The notes beneath the pieces are model-generated. The model saw only the letters and a list, made by a program, of their open reading frames with translations. It was not told the origin of the DNA and ran no database searches. Below, piece by piece: positions 63,925-64,000 of a stretch of 64,000 bases of DNA. The position numbers and the translations under genes were made by a program. The stretch spans positions 4,030,001-4,094,000 of the forward strand of contig NZ_RAPV01000001.1 of assembly GCF_003610295.1 (NCBI RefSeq). Reading direction: 5' to 3'. This DNA is from Paraburkholderia sp. BL23I1N1. Lineage in GTDB: Bacteria; Pseudomonadota; Gammaproteobacteria; Burkholderiales; Burkholderiaceae. Position 1 is the stretch's first letter. Each line of letters starts with the position of its first letter.

Positions 63925-63954
63925 CCCCGCCTTGGGGCGGGGTTAGGGGTGGGG
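63925..63954 (+). other. GC hairpin and four-tract G-quadruplex motif
   Basis: Four G4 tracts at 63934-63937, 63939-63942, 63946-63949 and 63951-63954 are separated by loops of 1, 3 and 1 bases, an ideal intramolecular G-quadruplex. CCCCGCC (63925-63931) can alternatively pair with GGCGGGG (63936-63942). The two structures are mutually exclusive. Confidence 0.8.
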
Positions 63955-64000
63955 CATTGTCGCCCACGCACCTCGAAGTGCTTAAAAAGTGTGCAAATTC

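Overview
The window is GC-rich with the gene content of a Burkholderiales chromosome, most likely Paraburkholderia or a close relative. Pointers to this are the DUF3348/DUF802/OmpA/DUF2894 operon, a Tat-exported phospholipase C of the Burkholderia type, many LysR regulators, TRAP and TAXI transport proteins, and Burkholderia-style porin and TonB-receptor genes. The genus assignment is an inference from gene families; no rRNA or tRNA gene was found to confirm it.

Layout. 1-6.3 kb: a membrane GGDEF-EAL protein, a tiny lipoprotein beside a Tat-exported phospholipase C, and a class A beta-lactamase behind a strong intrinsic terminator. 6.3-10.8 kb (minus strand): a tightly coupled four-gene operon with a MotA/TolQ-like channel subunit carrying a ~600-residue cytoplasmic tail and a MotB/OmpA-like partner. 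This is the best candidate here for a poorly described molecular machine. 11-16.5 kb: a Tat-exported purple acid phosphatase, a ParB-like protein, a GlcG/HbpS-type protein and two LysR regulators. 16.6-25.5 kb: a catabolic-looking block with a split transketolase (N and C subunits), a short-chain dehydrogenase, a TRAP transporter (DctP plus fused DctQM), a second full-length transketolase and a D-2-hydroxyacid dehydrogenase. A LysR gene diverges from its start.

25.9-34.7 kb is a mixed stretch: a repeat-rich membrane-anchored protein, a membrane-tethered TAXI binding protein, an orphan response regulator, a PLP enzyme, an EAL phosphodiesterase, an isochorismatase-fold protein lacking its catalytic residues, a BON protein and a 5'-truncated porin. 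34.9-44.9 kb is a cobalamin/methionine region: a BtuB-like receptor behind a cobalamin riboswitch, CobF, and two B12-independent methionine synthases (MetE), each divergent from its own MetR-like regulator. 45-54 kb: an orphan radical SAM protein, a rhomboid fragment, an ABC importer plus amidase plus GntR regulator with a candidate double operator, and a ubiquitin-like MoaD/ThiS protein next to a BNR beta-propeller.

54.4-64 kb is a mobile-element zone. A group II intron has its reverse transcriptase gene cut cleanly by a 2.94 kb serine-recombinase element (DUF5372, DUF6788, recombinase). Downstream are a DUF1579-like/LysR divergent pair, a decayed IS21 IstA, a complete 1451 bp IS4-family element with 8 bp target duplications whose transposase is frameshifted at a C6 tract, and a perfect four-tract G-quadruplex motif near the right edge.
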